Assembly: GCA_033439265.1 (NCBI GenBank)
Contig: JAVTVX010000017.1
Span: forward strand, 715,001-779,000
Direction of reading: 5' to 3'
DNA: 64,000 bases
Origin: Dillenia suffruticosa
Taxonomy: Eukaryota; Streptophyta; Magnoliopsida; Dilleniales; Dilleniaceae
Shown: piece after piece, positions 23,228-35,079 of the stretch
Numbering within the stretch: position 1 is the stretch's first letter
Layout: every line of letters starts with the position of its first letter
The notes under the pieces: model-generated
What the model saw: the letters and a program-made list of their open reading frames with translations, nothing else
Database searches by the model: none
What the model was told of the DNA's origin: nothing
Position numbers and translations under genes: made by a program

Positions 23228-23610
23228 AAAACAGAAGTACTCCTTGCTTATGGCGTGCCCACGCCTTAAGCTAAATCCATTTCTGCCCACACAAATCATA
23301 TGGACAGTTTTGCTCCTTGCTTATGGCGTGCCCACGCCCTAAGTGAATTCCATTTCTGTTAAAGGAGCATACATTTCACTACATGACCAGAAACACTCTT
23401 TATTTAGAGCGTGCCCACGTCCTAACTACACATCACTTCTGAAAAAAAAAAAAAAGCAAAAAGAAAAGAAGAGAGAGATAGAGGCGAATTTCACTTCTAT
23501 TTTAACACTTACATTTTATTTTTTTTAGGGTTTCTCTCTCCACCTTGAATCCTCAATAATGGACCAAAATGCTTGATAATTACGGCGTGCCCACGTCATA
23601 GCTCTTTTCT
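23228..23610. repeat. Dispersed GGCGTGCCCACGCC near-palindromes
   Basis: Four copies of a degenerating unit built around the hairpin-forming GGCGTGCCCACGCC: about 23252, 23322, 23409 (gcgtgcccacgtcc) and 23583 (ggcgtgcccacgtca). Each sits in a similar context (ctccttgcttat before the first two). Arms are 6 bp with a 2-base loop. They lie between the pol remnant and the 3' LTR. Confidence 0.75.
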
Positions 23611-25127
23611 CTAGTTCGTTGGAATTGTTCCTCTATTCTCCACTCTACTCTAGGGGAGTATTGTTCTCACCTTTCTCTTTTATTTGTTTGTTTTTTTTTT
23701 CTTTTATTTTGTTTGATTTATTTATGCATTTTTTTTTATCTCTTTTAACTTAAGCATACATTGAGAACAATGTATGATTTAGGTGTGGGGGGATGTTAGG
23801 TGTTTTTCTCTTTGTTTTGGTTTTTGTCACTATATTTGTTTTTTTTTTATTAGTTTAAATTTTGTTTCTTAAAAAAAAAAAAAATTGAAAAAAAAAATTC
23901 CGAGCTTTCTTTGTTGATGTATGCTATTTGGTTGGCTAGAGATATATGAAAAATGGCTTGTATCAATGGCTTTTGTACTTGAAATGATTTCTCATGTCTT
24001 TAATAGTTTTTTTTGAATGATGAGTATGCAAAGATTTGACACAAACCCTACTTAAAAAGTGAGGTTTTGAGCCATAAACGAGCAAATTCATTCTTTGTGC
24101 TCGAGATTATTTTTCTTGATGAGTGATTATCACACTTGAATTGCACATTCTAGAACTTGTATTGTTATGCATTTCGAGACCACATTATAGAATTTTATGC
24201 ATTGACATGATAAAGACACTTAGCTTTTACCCCATTTTGACTTTCTAAAAATCCCTACCTTGATTTATAATCCCCTTAGTGAACCAAATTGAGCCTGAGA
24301 CCCTTTCTTTCTTCAAAACCCTTCAATACAACACTATAACTCTATTTTGGCTGAAGTTTCAACCCTTGTACCAGGGATATATGCAGTTAATTGCATGATA
24401 TTAGTTATATGATTGTCTCATGAGATGTGTATTGATTAGAGTTTTGATGATGATATTTGTTACATATGAAAAAAGGGAAGAAAAAAAAGAAGAAAAAAAA
24501 TGCATTCTTGATAAATTCGTTTCAATCATGAATCGTAGAGAAAAAGGTTGACATATTTATGTGATTTGGAATGTTAGCTATGTTGAGCACACGTGGGTGA
24601 CAAGATCATGAATTTTTGGTGTGCTATCTGTGTGGGGCAAAGGTGTTATCGCAGAAAGAATTGTATAGTTAATTGCATATTATCTTTGGTACATTTTAAC
24701 CCTTGATATTCCCTTTTATCCTACCCCTAACCCTAGTCACGTTACAACCAAATGAAAGACCTTTAGATTGATGCATAAAATTCTAATTTTAAGTGGTGGA
24801 GATTTGATATATTTGCAAACATATGGTAATGTCAATTCCAATGTGTTGATTTGAGTGTTATTTGAAATATTATTCACCCTTTCGAGTGCATAAGAGTGAC
24901 CCCTTGGAGAGGATTGTTAAATCTTGCTGTTTTGATTTCATAAGTGACTGTTGGGATATGTAGTAGTTGTTTTAGTGCGGATCGCTGTGAAATACTTGTT
25001 GTTTCGATTGTATTTTTGGTTTGACTCTTATAGTAATTGTTAACTTGGACGCTTGGAAGAAAAAATAGGTTGAATAGTTTTAATTTTATTTTAGTTAGAG
25101 ATACTTGAGAACAAGTATCATATAAGT

Positions 25128-25138
25128 GTGGGGGAATT
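25128..25138 (+). promoter_or_regulatory. Polypurine tract
   Basis: GTGTGGGGGAATT immediately precedes the 3' LTR (TGATAGGG at 25139) and would prime plus-strand synthesis. A very similar tract, aggtgtggggggatg at about 23780, lies upstream after the family's 'cattgagaacaatgtatga' motif. Confidence 0.75.
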
Positions 25139-26604
25139 TGATAGGGTTTATATAAGTGTAATATTTGCGATTGATTTTGTATTATTTTGAATAAATATTA
25201 CACTAATATTTATATTTTGTGACATTTGATTTAGGAGGAGACTTATTATGGAAAATGAAGAAAAATGAGCTAAATTGGAACAATTTTGTAAAGTATGGAA
25301 AATTAGACAGCAATGTTCTTTCATTAGCACGTGAGCACGTGGATTTCAAGAGACAAGTAAGAGATTTTGAAGATTTACTGCAGTAAAAATTTCCTTTCCC
25401 AGTTACACATTCAAGAAGAAATTGGAGTGGATTTGGAATATTGAAGATATTGAAAAATTTTATTTCATTCCTAATATTTAGGAAAAGAAATTTTTAAAAA
25501 TGTAAATTTCTTAGATATTATGTTTTAGAAATTTTACTTTTTACTTTTTACTTTATTTTTATTTATTTAGTAGTTATTAGGGTTAGAAATATTTATTTTT
25601 TACGAATAGGAAAAATTCTATTTTCTTTAGGGTTTCTACTCCTATATATATATATATAAGTGTTCCATATTATAGGAGAGAACTTTTTGAAGGAGGCAAC
25701 CCCCTTGGGGGCAGCACTATTCACGTCTACAGTAGCAGCCGGCAGCCATTGTCCATGTAGCCCAACATCTTCTTTTCATTTTTAATTTAATTTGTGAGTT
25801 TTTCTTTTTAGATGATTTTGTTTTAATTTATTTTTCTAGTCAAAGGATTATTGAAATCTTGATGAATGATGATTGTGAGATCTAAATGATTTTATTTGTT
25901 TGATATTTGTGGGTATTTATTTAATCTCTATGCTTAGTGTTTATGATTGTTTTGGAATTGTTAAATAGAGGTTTATGTTTAATAACCCTAAAATATTTAA
26001 AAACAGCAAGATTTGTGTGTTTTTAATGGAGTGGTAATTGACATAATTTTATGGTCTCGCAAGCGGTAGGATTTATATCAAAAGATTAGGTAATCTAATT
26101 TAAATAAATCCAGGTTAGAATTTACTGATTAGAATTGGATCTCTCTAGATCTTAATGCTGTCGGAACATTAAATCCAACGAGAGTCTCTTGGGTTGTCTT
26201 TCGATTAGGGAAGTAATTAATGATGGTATCTTGATTACTGAAGAAGTACGGAGAAATTGGTCGCTTTGTGGTACTTAGTGACTATAACCAATTTATTCGC
26301 ATAATATCGAGTAATTTTTGTATCGATGATCAATCAAACACATCAGAGTGAAAATAACTCCTTTGGCTAGATTTTCTCTCATTGACATCCTTTCCTTTAA
26401 TTGGTATTATCTCATCATTTTATTTTAGTTAATTTTCATTTATTTGTTTGCTTAGTTATTTTAGATTATTTCATCAAAACCCCCCATATTTTCATTTTCC
26501 TTGAAAGAGATAAATCCGTCGTTCCCTGTAAATTCGACCCTGCTCACCCCAGACTCGTCTTAGTGAAGTAGGTAATTTTATTTTTGGTTGTTTGACGACA
26601 CACA
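25139..26604 (+). repeat. 3' LTR of the Athila-like element
   Basis: Repeats the 5' LTR with about 15 single-base differences, all transitions as far as I can count by eye, and one 2-bp length change in the tatata tract. Confidence 0.93.
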
Positions 26605-27284
26605 GTGGTTGAGCTAGGGTTTTTGTGTTCAAGTAATGGATTGAAAGTTTTGTGTTTTGTGTATATGAATGTTGAAGAACAACAAAGAAGAAGAGGGTTT
26701 GGATTTGTGAGAATGAACTCAATATATTTTTTTGATGATATATCAAATACATATGACAAAATTGAGACAATGTTCAAAAATACATGAAGACAATTTTAGA
26801 TTCTTAATGCTCTATTCTAAGACTAGTAGGAGACAAGCTCCAAGATATCTTACAAGTGAAGAGATAAGACTTATTTATAGTCTAAAAGGAAAAACTAGCT
26901 GGTAGACACAAACCCAAAAACTAGCCGTTATAAATTCTGTCCATTCTGCCCCTACATTGTTTGGGCTTCTTTTGGACCTACAATATAGTCACTTAGGGTC
27001 TTGATTGGAGCTTCATTTAATAGACTTGAAGTCTCCTTTGAGTGGACCGAAGATGGGAAGTGAATGCGCCTAATTTTGGGCCAAGTTTCTGGGCAGATTT
27101 CTGCTTATGTTGGGCAGCCTTCTTGGGCCATGGTTTGCTTCATTTTGGACCTTTTCTTCCTTTCATTTCCTTAGATTTTTGATTGAATTCGCTCTCCAAG
27201 TTGTTGACAAATTAAGGCTATATATTCGGGAGGCATCCATTCACACATTTCTTAGAATGTTTCATCGTCATCTTCAACACCTTC

Positions 27285-28119
27285 CATATCCTTGCCACAC
27301 TCCTCCACTATCTAAATTAAATCAAAATACTTCTTTTCTCTGTTTCTAGTAGACCTGCCCCCGATGTGTAAATATTACTATCCCCCCCAACTCTCCCTTT
27401 TTCCTTTTTCCCTTTCCACTTGCATGTAAGACAAGGAAAGAAGATTTAAGAACACAACTAACATAAAATTCATTGGAGCTGCAAGAAAACTTCATAAATA
27501 AAGGAGATGCAAAGAACTTTGCAAAAACCACATCTATGTCAACAGGATAAAGCATGGCATCCCTTAGCAAAGGCTTCCATAAAAATTGTAATCTCTAATT
27601 TCTATTTAACCTAAATTTCCAGCTTTTGGATTTCTGAAAATTCATTTTGTTTTTATCTCGTGTCTGAATTAAATTGTAAATCAAATTGAACAATTGCAAT
27701 AACGTTTTTTCAAGCTTCAAGGTGAACAATATATCAGTTATTTTTGTTTCTCATGTCACAGGTAGTTCCAAGTGCCGATTGCTTTCCTATTGAGCATCCA
27801 CATCTTTTTGAAGAATCTCATATTACAAGCCAAGTAGATATTTTCTTTTATATATATATATAGAAACAAGCCCAGTAGGTATGACTGAAAAATTACAGGA
27901 GAGGTGAAAATGAAGTTGCGACAAAGATTATAGAAATAGCATACAGATTTTGGTTAAATTCAACAACATCAAGAAGGGCCATGGCTTGGGCATCAAGTAC
28001 CAGTGATTAAGATTGAAGAATAGATGAAAATTAGACAATCAAGAGCATAGTAAGAGTAATCAAAGATATCAAACCAAGGCAATCAGGAAAGATGTTCATG
28101 GAAGATATTTAAATTTGAC
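27285..28119. repeat. Upstream block of copy C, resuming after the nested insertion
   Basis: Continues the sequence interrupted at 20360: 'catatccttgccactcctcc'-like sequence, a CT/C-rich promoter-like stretch, and then the block shared with 7310-8064. An AT-rich insertion (about 27838-27875) distinguishes it from the unit 1 version. No confident gene. Confidence 0.65.
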
Positions 28120-28344
28120 TATACATTCAGGTTAAACAGAGAAAATATTCATAAAAGATCTCCCTCTTCTTTCATCCTTATTATTCAATTGTCTATTTCT
28201 TTTGTGGGTCCCAGGTAACAATTTTATTGCATTGAAGTTTCACTCACTTGTTAAAAGCAAGAGAAACACGGAAAACCACAAAGTGTAACTATTTCAGTTG
28301 TGAGTTAGAAAATATTGAATCAGTAACGTATAATTTATGACAAT

Positions 28345-30170
28345 ACCTGTGCAGCTTTCCTTGAGGAATCTAAGCTCCACGGTAGAAGATTTTCCTCATC
28401 AATGCTGATAAACTTATCCTGCCTTCCAGACAGCCACCAGAGAACACTATAGAAAGAGATAGAATGTTAAGTAGTTGAAGAAATAGATCTAGGACTTTAA
28501 AACTCAACTCCAATGCAGCACTTCAACCACCAAAGCTTAAAATATCCCTTTTCCCCCCTTTTTTTATTACAAAGATATGCATAAATCTCCAGTTAATTTG
28601 GCATAGATTTGGCCATAGTTTACACTATTATATAAGTTTCCAGACTTTTATTTATTGGAATACACATCCAGAGCAAGAACTTCCCACAAAAATTTAAATG
28701 GACACAATGTAAGGAGTTTAAACCTTGTTAACCAAGGTTTATGCTTATGCTAGTGTTAAATCAATCAAACACTAGAGGACAGCACTTCAAACGTTTGCCT
28801 TCTGGCATGCCTCCAATATGAAAAGTACTCTTTCAGATTCACAGTGTTGCACAAGGCATTACAACTACATTAGAAATATGACAGGGGATAACATTCTCGA
28901 CAATACGATCATCCAAGCCAAGCAATTACCATCTGCATGTTATGAGTTAACGAGAACAATACAACCATGAAATAATTGAATGACTCAAACAAAACAAACA
29001 GCTTAAGAGTTCAATCAAATTAATCAAATGTCCAGTCACCATAGCCTAGCAAAATAAACCAAACTCATAGAACCAATCCAATTATCCCAATACCATGCGT
29101 AAGCACAACCAAGATGGGGCTACAGTACATTTGTGCAATTAGAAACCGACAAAAGCTAAATGATGATATACAGAGGACATAAAATTCCAGAAGGAAAAGG
29201 ACTAGGGCTCCAAATGGGAAACCATGCAGTGTGCATTAAAGCAGGACTAGATACAAACTCACCACTTGATCTTACAAGTATGCGCATCAAGACAGGCAAT
29301 CCACTCCAACTGAAGAGAATTTAATTGGCTGTATAACTCGGGAATCTGCCATATTGCTGCTCCATATGTCTCACCTTCAATAAAAGCAAACCCCATTAAT
29401 CAAATCTACCCTGAGGAATCACACCTTGTCAGTCAAGATCAGGAGAAATTTTGCCAAACGATTGGCATGTTATGAAGGTCAAATTTGTCACAACCTTGGA
29501 AGTCCCTCCAAGATCAAGAACTCTTACTTGATCAGAGTAAACAGATGGGTCCCAGTGGATCTCCGATTACAATGTGGAGGCAAGAATATGCAAAATTCAT
29601 GGTGACAACAATACACGGAAACCCTAAAAATAAAATCCAAAATAACAATGACGAAGATGATACATCCCAGAAAAGAAAACGGTAGAGAAGATACGTTGAT
29701 CGAAGGGACAAGAAGATAGGTCCCAGATCTCACTAGGGTCCCCCCCCCAAAAAAAAAACCCTCACAGATCAATTCCGATCCACCAGACGAAAGTCGTATC
29801 AGATGAACCTGAAGATCCCCAGATTTGTTTTACCAAACTTCAAATTCAAAACCGAATATCACCCAAATTAATCAGGCCCAATCAAAATCGTAATCAAGAT
29901 TAGCAAAAAAAATATTAAGTTAAATTAGAAGAAGACCTAGTTTTCTTCTTTGAGACTGAGAGTTCCGGTCAAGAAACTGGTGTGATCCGTGTCTGCCTTC
30001 ACATCTGAAATGCATCTGGCCTGGACGTAAAGCTTCAGATCAAAATCGTGATAGGGTTTTGAGCAGGATCGAGAGAGAGAGAGAGAGAGAAGGGTGGGTT
30101 TAGGGTTCGAGGGGAGAATGTTTGAGACCATAGCCAATGCCTGAGGAACCTCCCTGCATACTGAGAAGTT
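28345..30170 (-). pseudogene. EIPR1-like pseudogene, copy D (exons 1-5)
   Basis: The most complete copy. On the minus strand: exon 1 near 30162 (MQGGSSGIGYGLK), exon 2 about 30021-29940 (ARCISDVKADTDHTSFLTG), exon 3 about 29810-29680, exon 4 about 29379-29280 (TYGAAIWQIPELYSQLNS, then LDAHTCKIK) and exon 5 about 28449-28348 (DKFISIDEENLLPWSLDSS). Two lesions break it: the exon 1 splice donor is deleted, and the last codons of exon 2 contain a stop (TAG in place of GAG). As in every copy, nothing after exon 5 is present, so roughly the C-terminal two thirds of the WD40 protein is missing. Confidence 0.85.
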
Positions 30171-30299
30171 TGGACACTGAAAACGCTCTTCTCCTGTGAA
30201 GTGGGTTCAATTCATTCGGCCCCTTCTTGATGCTGTGACCGTTACAACAGGTTGCACGCTCCTTCCGTATCCCCATCAAGACACCTCACTCCACTATAT

Positions 30300-31610
30300 T
30301 AATAAAATCAAAATACTTCTACTTTCTGTTACTCGTAGATCTGCCCCTCGCCTCCTGTAAAAATATTAATATTTCCCTCTCTCTTTTTTCTTTTCCCTTT
30401 TTGCCCTTGCCTATTATTTGGCATGCCAGGTAAAACAAAATAATGTGATGATCTATACTATCATAATTCGACTAATTTTAAATATTTATTTAAATTAAAT
30501 AAAATATACTAATTATTTGATTCAGAATTAATGAATACTAATATGAGTTATTATATAAAATTTAATTTATTTTATGATATTGATAATAGAGTATAAAATT
30601 AATTAATCACATTTTTAAAAATACTTGTGGAACCACCAGTGAGTCTAAAGTTTGATTAATAAATTTAAAAAAAAAAAAAGTTTTGAATTTCTGTCCCTCA
30701 TAATGGTCATTGTCACTTCTCCCTAAAAACCTGAATTTGTAATTTCAGAGTTTTGAATTTTTTATTACTGTTGATATTTTTATTCCTCCTAACTAAAACA
30801 AGTAAAACATTATAAAAACAAAGAAAATATACGAATCAATGGAAAACATAAAAATATTAAACCGTATAACGTTCGGTTGTTGGGTTAATTAGATTACCCA
30901 CAATACTTGCAAGAGCGATTATAAGGCATTAGAATTTCCCTCAACAACAAATGCCCGACCCTGTTCAGGGATGAGGACTACTTCTATCCTTGCCATTGTA
31001 TATGAAATTTTATTTATCTATATCTTGTTGCTTCACTGATTTAATACTGATATCATTTAAATAAAATTTTAAATTTAAATCTTAAATATGATATAAATAA
31101 ATATTTGAGAACTTTATCTCGTATCGGTTAAATTCGATTTGAATCAATTTAATCAACTTATATCAATAATTTATATAAAAATATATATATAAAGTTCTTG
31201 TTATCGTAAAAAATAAAAATATTTAATCAAGAAAAATAAGAAAAAAAATCAAATTCTTTCTAAGGCTATATATAATGGGAGAGAAAACATGTGAAATACT
31301 ATCCGATTTATGATGAAATGATATTTACTTCGGTTCAAGTAGGGTGAAAGGGGGAGGAGGACAAGTTTATATAAAAAATAAATAATTAATTAATTAATTA
31401 AAATAAGTATGAACATGAAAAACTTTTCTCTCTCCTTTTGGAATGATTTTTTCTTTCTCATTTATCTTTTTTTTTTTTGGTCTCTAAAAAGGATAAATAA
31501 TTTGTCAAAAATCAAAATTTCTCATAACTCAGGTGCACAAAAAATCAAATATAATTTTATAAAAATAAATTTTATAAAACTACCCGGGTCGTTATTTTTT
31601 TACACTACAT
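30300..31610. other. Right edge of the tandem array and spacer
   Basis: Up to about 30830 the sequence follows the upstream flank of copies A and B2. After that it is AT-rich single-copy-looking DNA with no F-box remnant, so unit 3 is truncated here. No gene recognised. The open frame at 31409-31765 is low-complexity and overlaps the CT tract. Confidence 0.6.
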
Positions 31611-31617
31611 GTACTTG

Positions 31618-31762
31618 TCTCTCTCTACCTCTCTCTCTCTCTCTCTCTTTCTTCACGCCAGGTTCGTGCGTCGATCGATTTCTCGTCTCGCTTCACATTC
31701 ACCGGAAACAGAAGAGAGAGAGTCTGATAGTTCAATTCTCTCTCTCTCTCTCTCTCTCTCTC
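31618..31762. repeat. (CT)n tracts in the 5' UTR of the DUF7796-type gene
   Basis: Two dense CT stretches (31618-31650 and 31738-31762) lie just upstream of the start codon. CT-rich leaders are common in plant core promoters and 5' UTRs. They create spurious Leu/Ser open frames. Confidence 0.8.
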
Positions 31763-31794
31763 TAGATTGGTTGAAGAGAGAGAGAATCGAAAAT

Positions 31795-34212
31795 ATGAGA
31801 GAAGTGGGAGAAGAAGAGACGGAAAGAATGGTAGAAAACCAACAAAATCAACAAAATCAAAAGAACAACAACATTATCGTAAACACGAGATGGGTTACGG
31901 GTCTCTACTGGCGGGTTCTCGTACTCTTCCCTTCTCTCACTTCCCTGATCTTTCTCTCTCTCCTTACCCTCTCCACCGCCACAAACTCCAATCTTTCCCA
32001 TTTTGCCCTCCTCAGAACCTTATTTTACAGCCGTACCCCTCCGAGATCATCATCATTCCAGAGCACCACCGCCGTCGGAAGGGAATCGGAAAAAATAGTT
32101 CACGATACGACGTCGTTTGAGCCGAAGACGAAGGAGGAATTGCTTCGGTCGAGAATCGCGGTGTGCTTAGTCGGAGGTGCAAGACGGTTTGAGCTTACCG
32201 GACCCTCAATAGTGGAGCGGGTTTTGAAAGAGTATCCCAATTCGGATCTTTTTCTCAACAGTCCACTTGACCCGAATTCGTACAAGCTCTCTCTCCTCAA
32301 AATCGCCCCCAGAATTGCTTCAATTCGAATTTTTAGCCCCAAAATTTTACCAGAAAATGAGTCCCAGCTTCGAGTCCTCACCGCCAGCAATTCCCCAAAT
32401 GGAATCCAGGTTCTTTTTAGTTATTTTTTGAATTTTGAATTTTTTTCAGTTATTATTATATTGGTTTGCTTGCATTTGTCGCTAGAAAAAGTAGAGGTTT
32501 TAACTTCGCTTTCCTTTTCTGGGTAGAATAAAGTCGCGGCGGTTTGGTGGATAAATTGGATCTGATCTCCGGAATAGAGCCTAAAGATTAAAGTGAATAT
32601 GAACTTACCATTCTGCCATTTATTGAAATTATATTGGTTGGTTATTAGTATTTATCCGGTTCGGTCATTTGCTTCTGGGATGGGGACTGGCATTAGAGCC
32701 TTAAGATTTGTTCTTCTTTCCATGTGTTGTTTGGTTGTCATTAAACACGCTTTGGTTTGGATTATGCAACGTTAGATAGAGATTGAATGAATTTTAATTA
32801 ATTTTAATAAATGAATTTTAATAAAATATTTATATGAATTATTCGTAACATATTCACAAATTGATTTAAATATGATCAATACATAAACTCATTGATTCAT
32901 CATCATAAATAAAATTCTATTATTCTATCAGTTTTTGCAAATTATTGAGAAAGAAAAAATTGATTTAAATATGATCAATACATAAATATGAATTCTATTT
33001 GTTTTCTTCGTGTCTTGTTATGGGAGTTTGTGAGAAAAGTCTTAGCTTTTGAATTTTGAAAATATATGTCTAGCAATTGACTTTTGGGATTTGTGAAGCA
33101 AAGAATCATGGGAAATTATGAAAGTCAGCTGCGCTGGTTTTCCTAGTGGTGATAGGCCAGTTGATCTTTTCTTGGATGCGTCTTGATTTTGCCAACCATA
33201 ACCATTAATTTCATTCGTTATTCGATATTTATTTTACACACCGTCATTAGTTTTAAGATGAATGACTTAATTTAATCAATGAATTACATTATTTTGATAG
33301 GGATAGTTGTCGGAGTAATTTGTTTATTATTTATGTATATTTTTCGACTTACGAAGTGATGTGCTAAATTCGTAAGGTGAACTTTACTTGGCGTAACATG
33401 TAATTGAGATGGCCAACATGCTTTGCTTGCATTTTCAGGGATTGTTGCAGTACTTCAACCTGGTAGAGGGATGCCTGACATTAATCAAGGAATACCAAAC
33501 CAAGAACAACTTCACATACGACTGGATCATCCGGACCCGAGTAGATGGCTACTGGAACGCACCATTAGGCCCGGAAAACTTCATCCCGGGTCACTACCTA
33601 GTCCCACCTGGCTCAACCTACCGCGGTCTCAACGATCGGCTCGGCGTTGGCGACTTCAACACCTCAGCCGTGGCGCTCTCCCGCCTCTCCCTCATCCCCA
33701 AGCTCGATTCAGCTGGTTTACGCCAGCTTAACTCCGAAGCCTCATTCAAAGCGCAGCTCACAACAAGTCACGTGCCACACCTTACCAAGCGTATCCCATT
33801 TTGCATTGTCACTGACCGGAGATACGGCTTTCCTCCGTCGCGTTTCGGCGTGCCGGTGGCGGCAATGTCTAGCCCGGGGCCGTTGAGTGGGGCTAAGTGC
33901 CGGCCATGCACGCCGGTTTGCGGCGGACCTTGTGTGGCTAACGTCATGATGTTGTTAGATAAAGGTTGGAGCTGGACGGACTGGGGAAATGGTGAGCTTC
34001 AGCTATGTGATGCGCGCGGCCCTTGGGAGAAAAACTGGAATCAGTTATTCGACAAATTGGCTGGAAAGAAATTGGCCAAACACAGAAAGAGAGTTGGTGC
34101 ATTGAAGGTGAGTGAGTGTGTGAATGATTTTGAAGAGATGAGAAGAAGAGCAGGGTTCTGGGATGCGCCTCCTCCTGAAGAGATATGTAAACTCGGGTTG
34201 GATCCAAAATAG
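31795..34212 (+). CDS. DUF7796-type membrane protein (glycosyltransferase-like)
   Basis: Two exons, 31795-32409 and 33439-34212, with clean CAG/GT and CAG borders and phase 0, give 462 residues. The 1029-bp intron has no coding content. A short charged N-terminus is followed by one hydrophobic segment at about residues 40-60 ([20 protein letters not shown]), so it should be a type II membrane protein, probably of the Golgi or another endomembrane. The conserved body starts at [19 protein letters not shown] and includes [30 protein letters not shown] and a Cys-rich [12 protein letters not shown]. This matches an uncharacterised plant-specific family that I recall as DUF7796. A transferase role is suggested by topology and the RVDGYW stretch but is not established. 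I chose the ATG after the CT tract because the upstream in-frame extension is repeat-derived. Confidence 0.85.
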
Positions 34213-35079
34213 TTTCTGGTTTTCCGGGTTCTTATTTTTTTTGTGGGGATGATACAGTTTGTGTATACAGAAAATGGGATGGGGGTATTTTTAGGGATTC
34301 TGTAGATTCTTTCTCTATAAAATTTAAGGAATATAGGAGTTTTTTTTTATTTATTTATTTTTTCTATTCGCCGTGTTTGCTGAAGAGAGCCAGTCCTTGA
34401 AGCCATCTTATATATATATATATATTTTTTTTTTTCTTTTTCTTTTTATTTGTGGGGACTGTCAATGTGAATTTTGAAATTAAAAAAAAAAAGGTCAAAA
34501 CTGGGGAAGAAGATGGGGACGCTTCCATGATATGAGTGGAGTGGTCCACCCTGTTTTTGTGAAGTCGGTAAAAGCGGATATTTATATGATTTTGGTGAAA
34601 CCTCACCCTTTTTTTGTTGTGTGGTGCATGCTAGCTTTCACCTCGCTCACAGACCACACCACATTCAACTTGGTCTTCCATTTTTTTAATATTACTTTTT
34701 CTTAATCAAGATCCACCCCTTTCTCCTGTCCTTTCTGCTTTAAAAAAATCTCTCCATTCATGTTAACACATGAATGTTTTTTTTTTAGTATTATTCAAAT
34801 AATTCTTCAACTCCGTACATACTCCAGCTCGGCTAATGAAGTTTTGGGCCCATAACTAAAAAAAAAATGAAGTTTTGGGCCCTAATTAATGATTAAAGCC
34901 CACATTCATTTCTCTGAAGAATTAAAGCCCATCGTATGAGAAAGATTTAAAGTATGTATTAATTAATTTATTATGTTGAAACATTTCGGATGCATCTTAG
35001 GCACAGCACGCAACATTAATATTACAAAACATAGGAGTCTAAAAACATATAGAAGGCAAATAACAATTGTTACAAGTAA
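34213..35079. other. 3' UTR and spacer; no gene recognised
   Basis: Contains the 3' end of the DUF7796-type gene, an AT-dinucleotide tract (about 34410-34425), and two near-copies of 'gaagttttgggccc' about 30 bp apart (34840 and 34870). Confidence 0.55.

Larger units (their letters stand above)
20394..26604 (+). mobile_element. Athila-like Gypsy LTR retrotransposon, internally deleted
   Basis: Two long direct repeats (20394-21857 and 25139-26604, about 1465 bp each, about 1% different) flank a 3.3-kb internal region. The order is 5' LTR, primer-binding site, gag remnant, integrase C-terminal remnant, GC-palindrome repeats, polypurine tract, 3' LTR. Protease, reverse transcriptase, RNase H and most of integrase are missing, so it is non-autonomous. 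Flanks TTGGT (20389-20393) and GTGGT (26605-26609) could be a target duplication with one change; the exact LTR end is ambiguous by a base or two. Athila-like is inferred from the tRNA-Asp-type primer site and the protein remnants. Confidence 0.88.
20361..27279. mobile_element. Copia-like solo LTR carrying a nested Gypsy element
   Basis: The outer element starts TGTTGGAATTTGGAGTGCGG at 20361 and ends TCATCTTCAACA at 27279, with TG...CA ends, short inverted termini, and a perfect 5-bp target duplication CCTTC at 20356-20360 and 27280-27284. Without the nested element it is only about 700 bp (20361-20393 plus 26605-27279) and has no internal coding region, so it is best read as a solo LTR. A TATA-like 'ttatttatag' lies at about 26871. 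The matching uninterrupted sites are at about 7268-7285 and 30258-30275. Copia rather than Gypsy is an inference from terminus and size. Confidence 0.75.

Noticed and set aside
25148-25330. 60-residue minus-strand frames, identical in both LTRs (also 20403-20585)
   Set aside because: Duplicated only because the LTRs are repeats; no coding signal.
31409-31794. N-terminal extension of the DUF7796-type protein (Leu/Ser-rich)
   Set aside because: Encoded by the CT tracts of the 5' UTR. The ATG at 31795 begins the non-repetitive protein.
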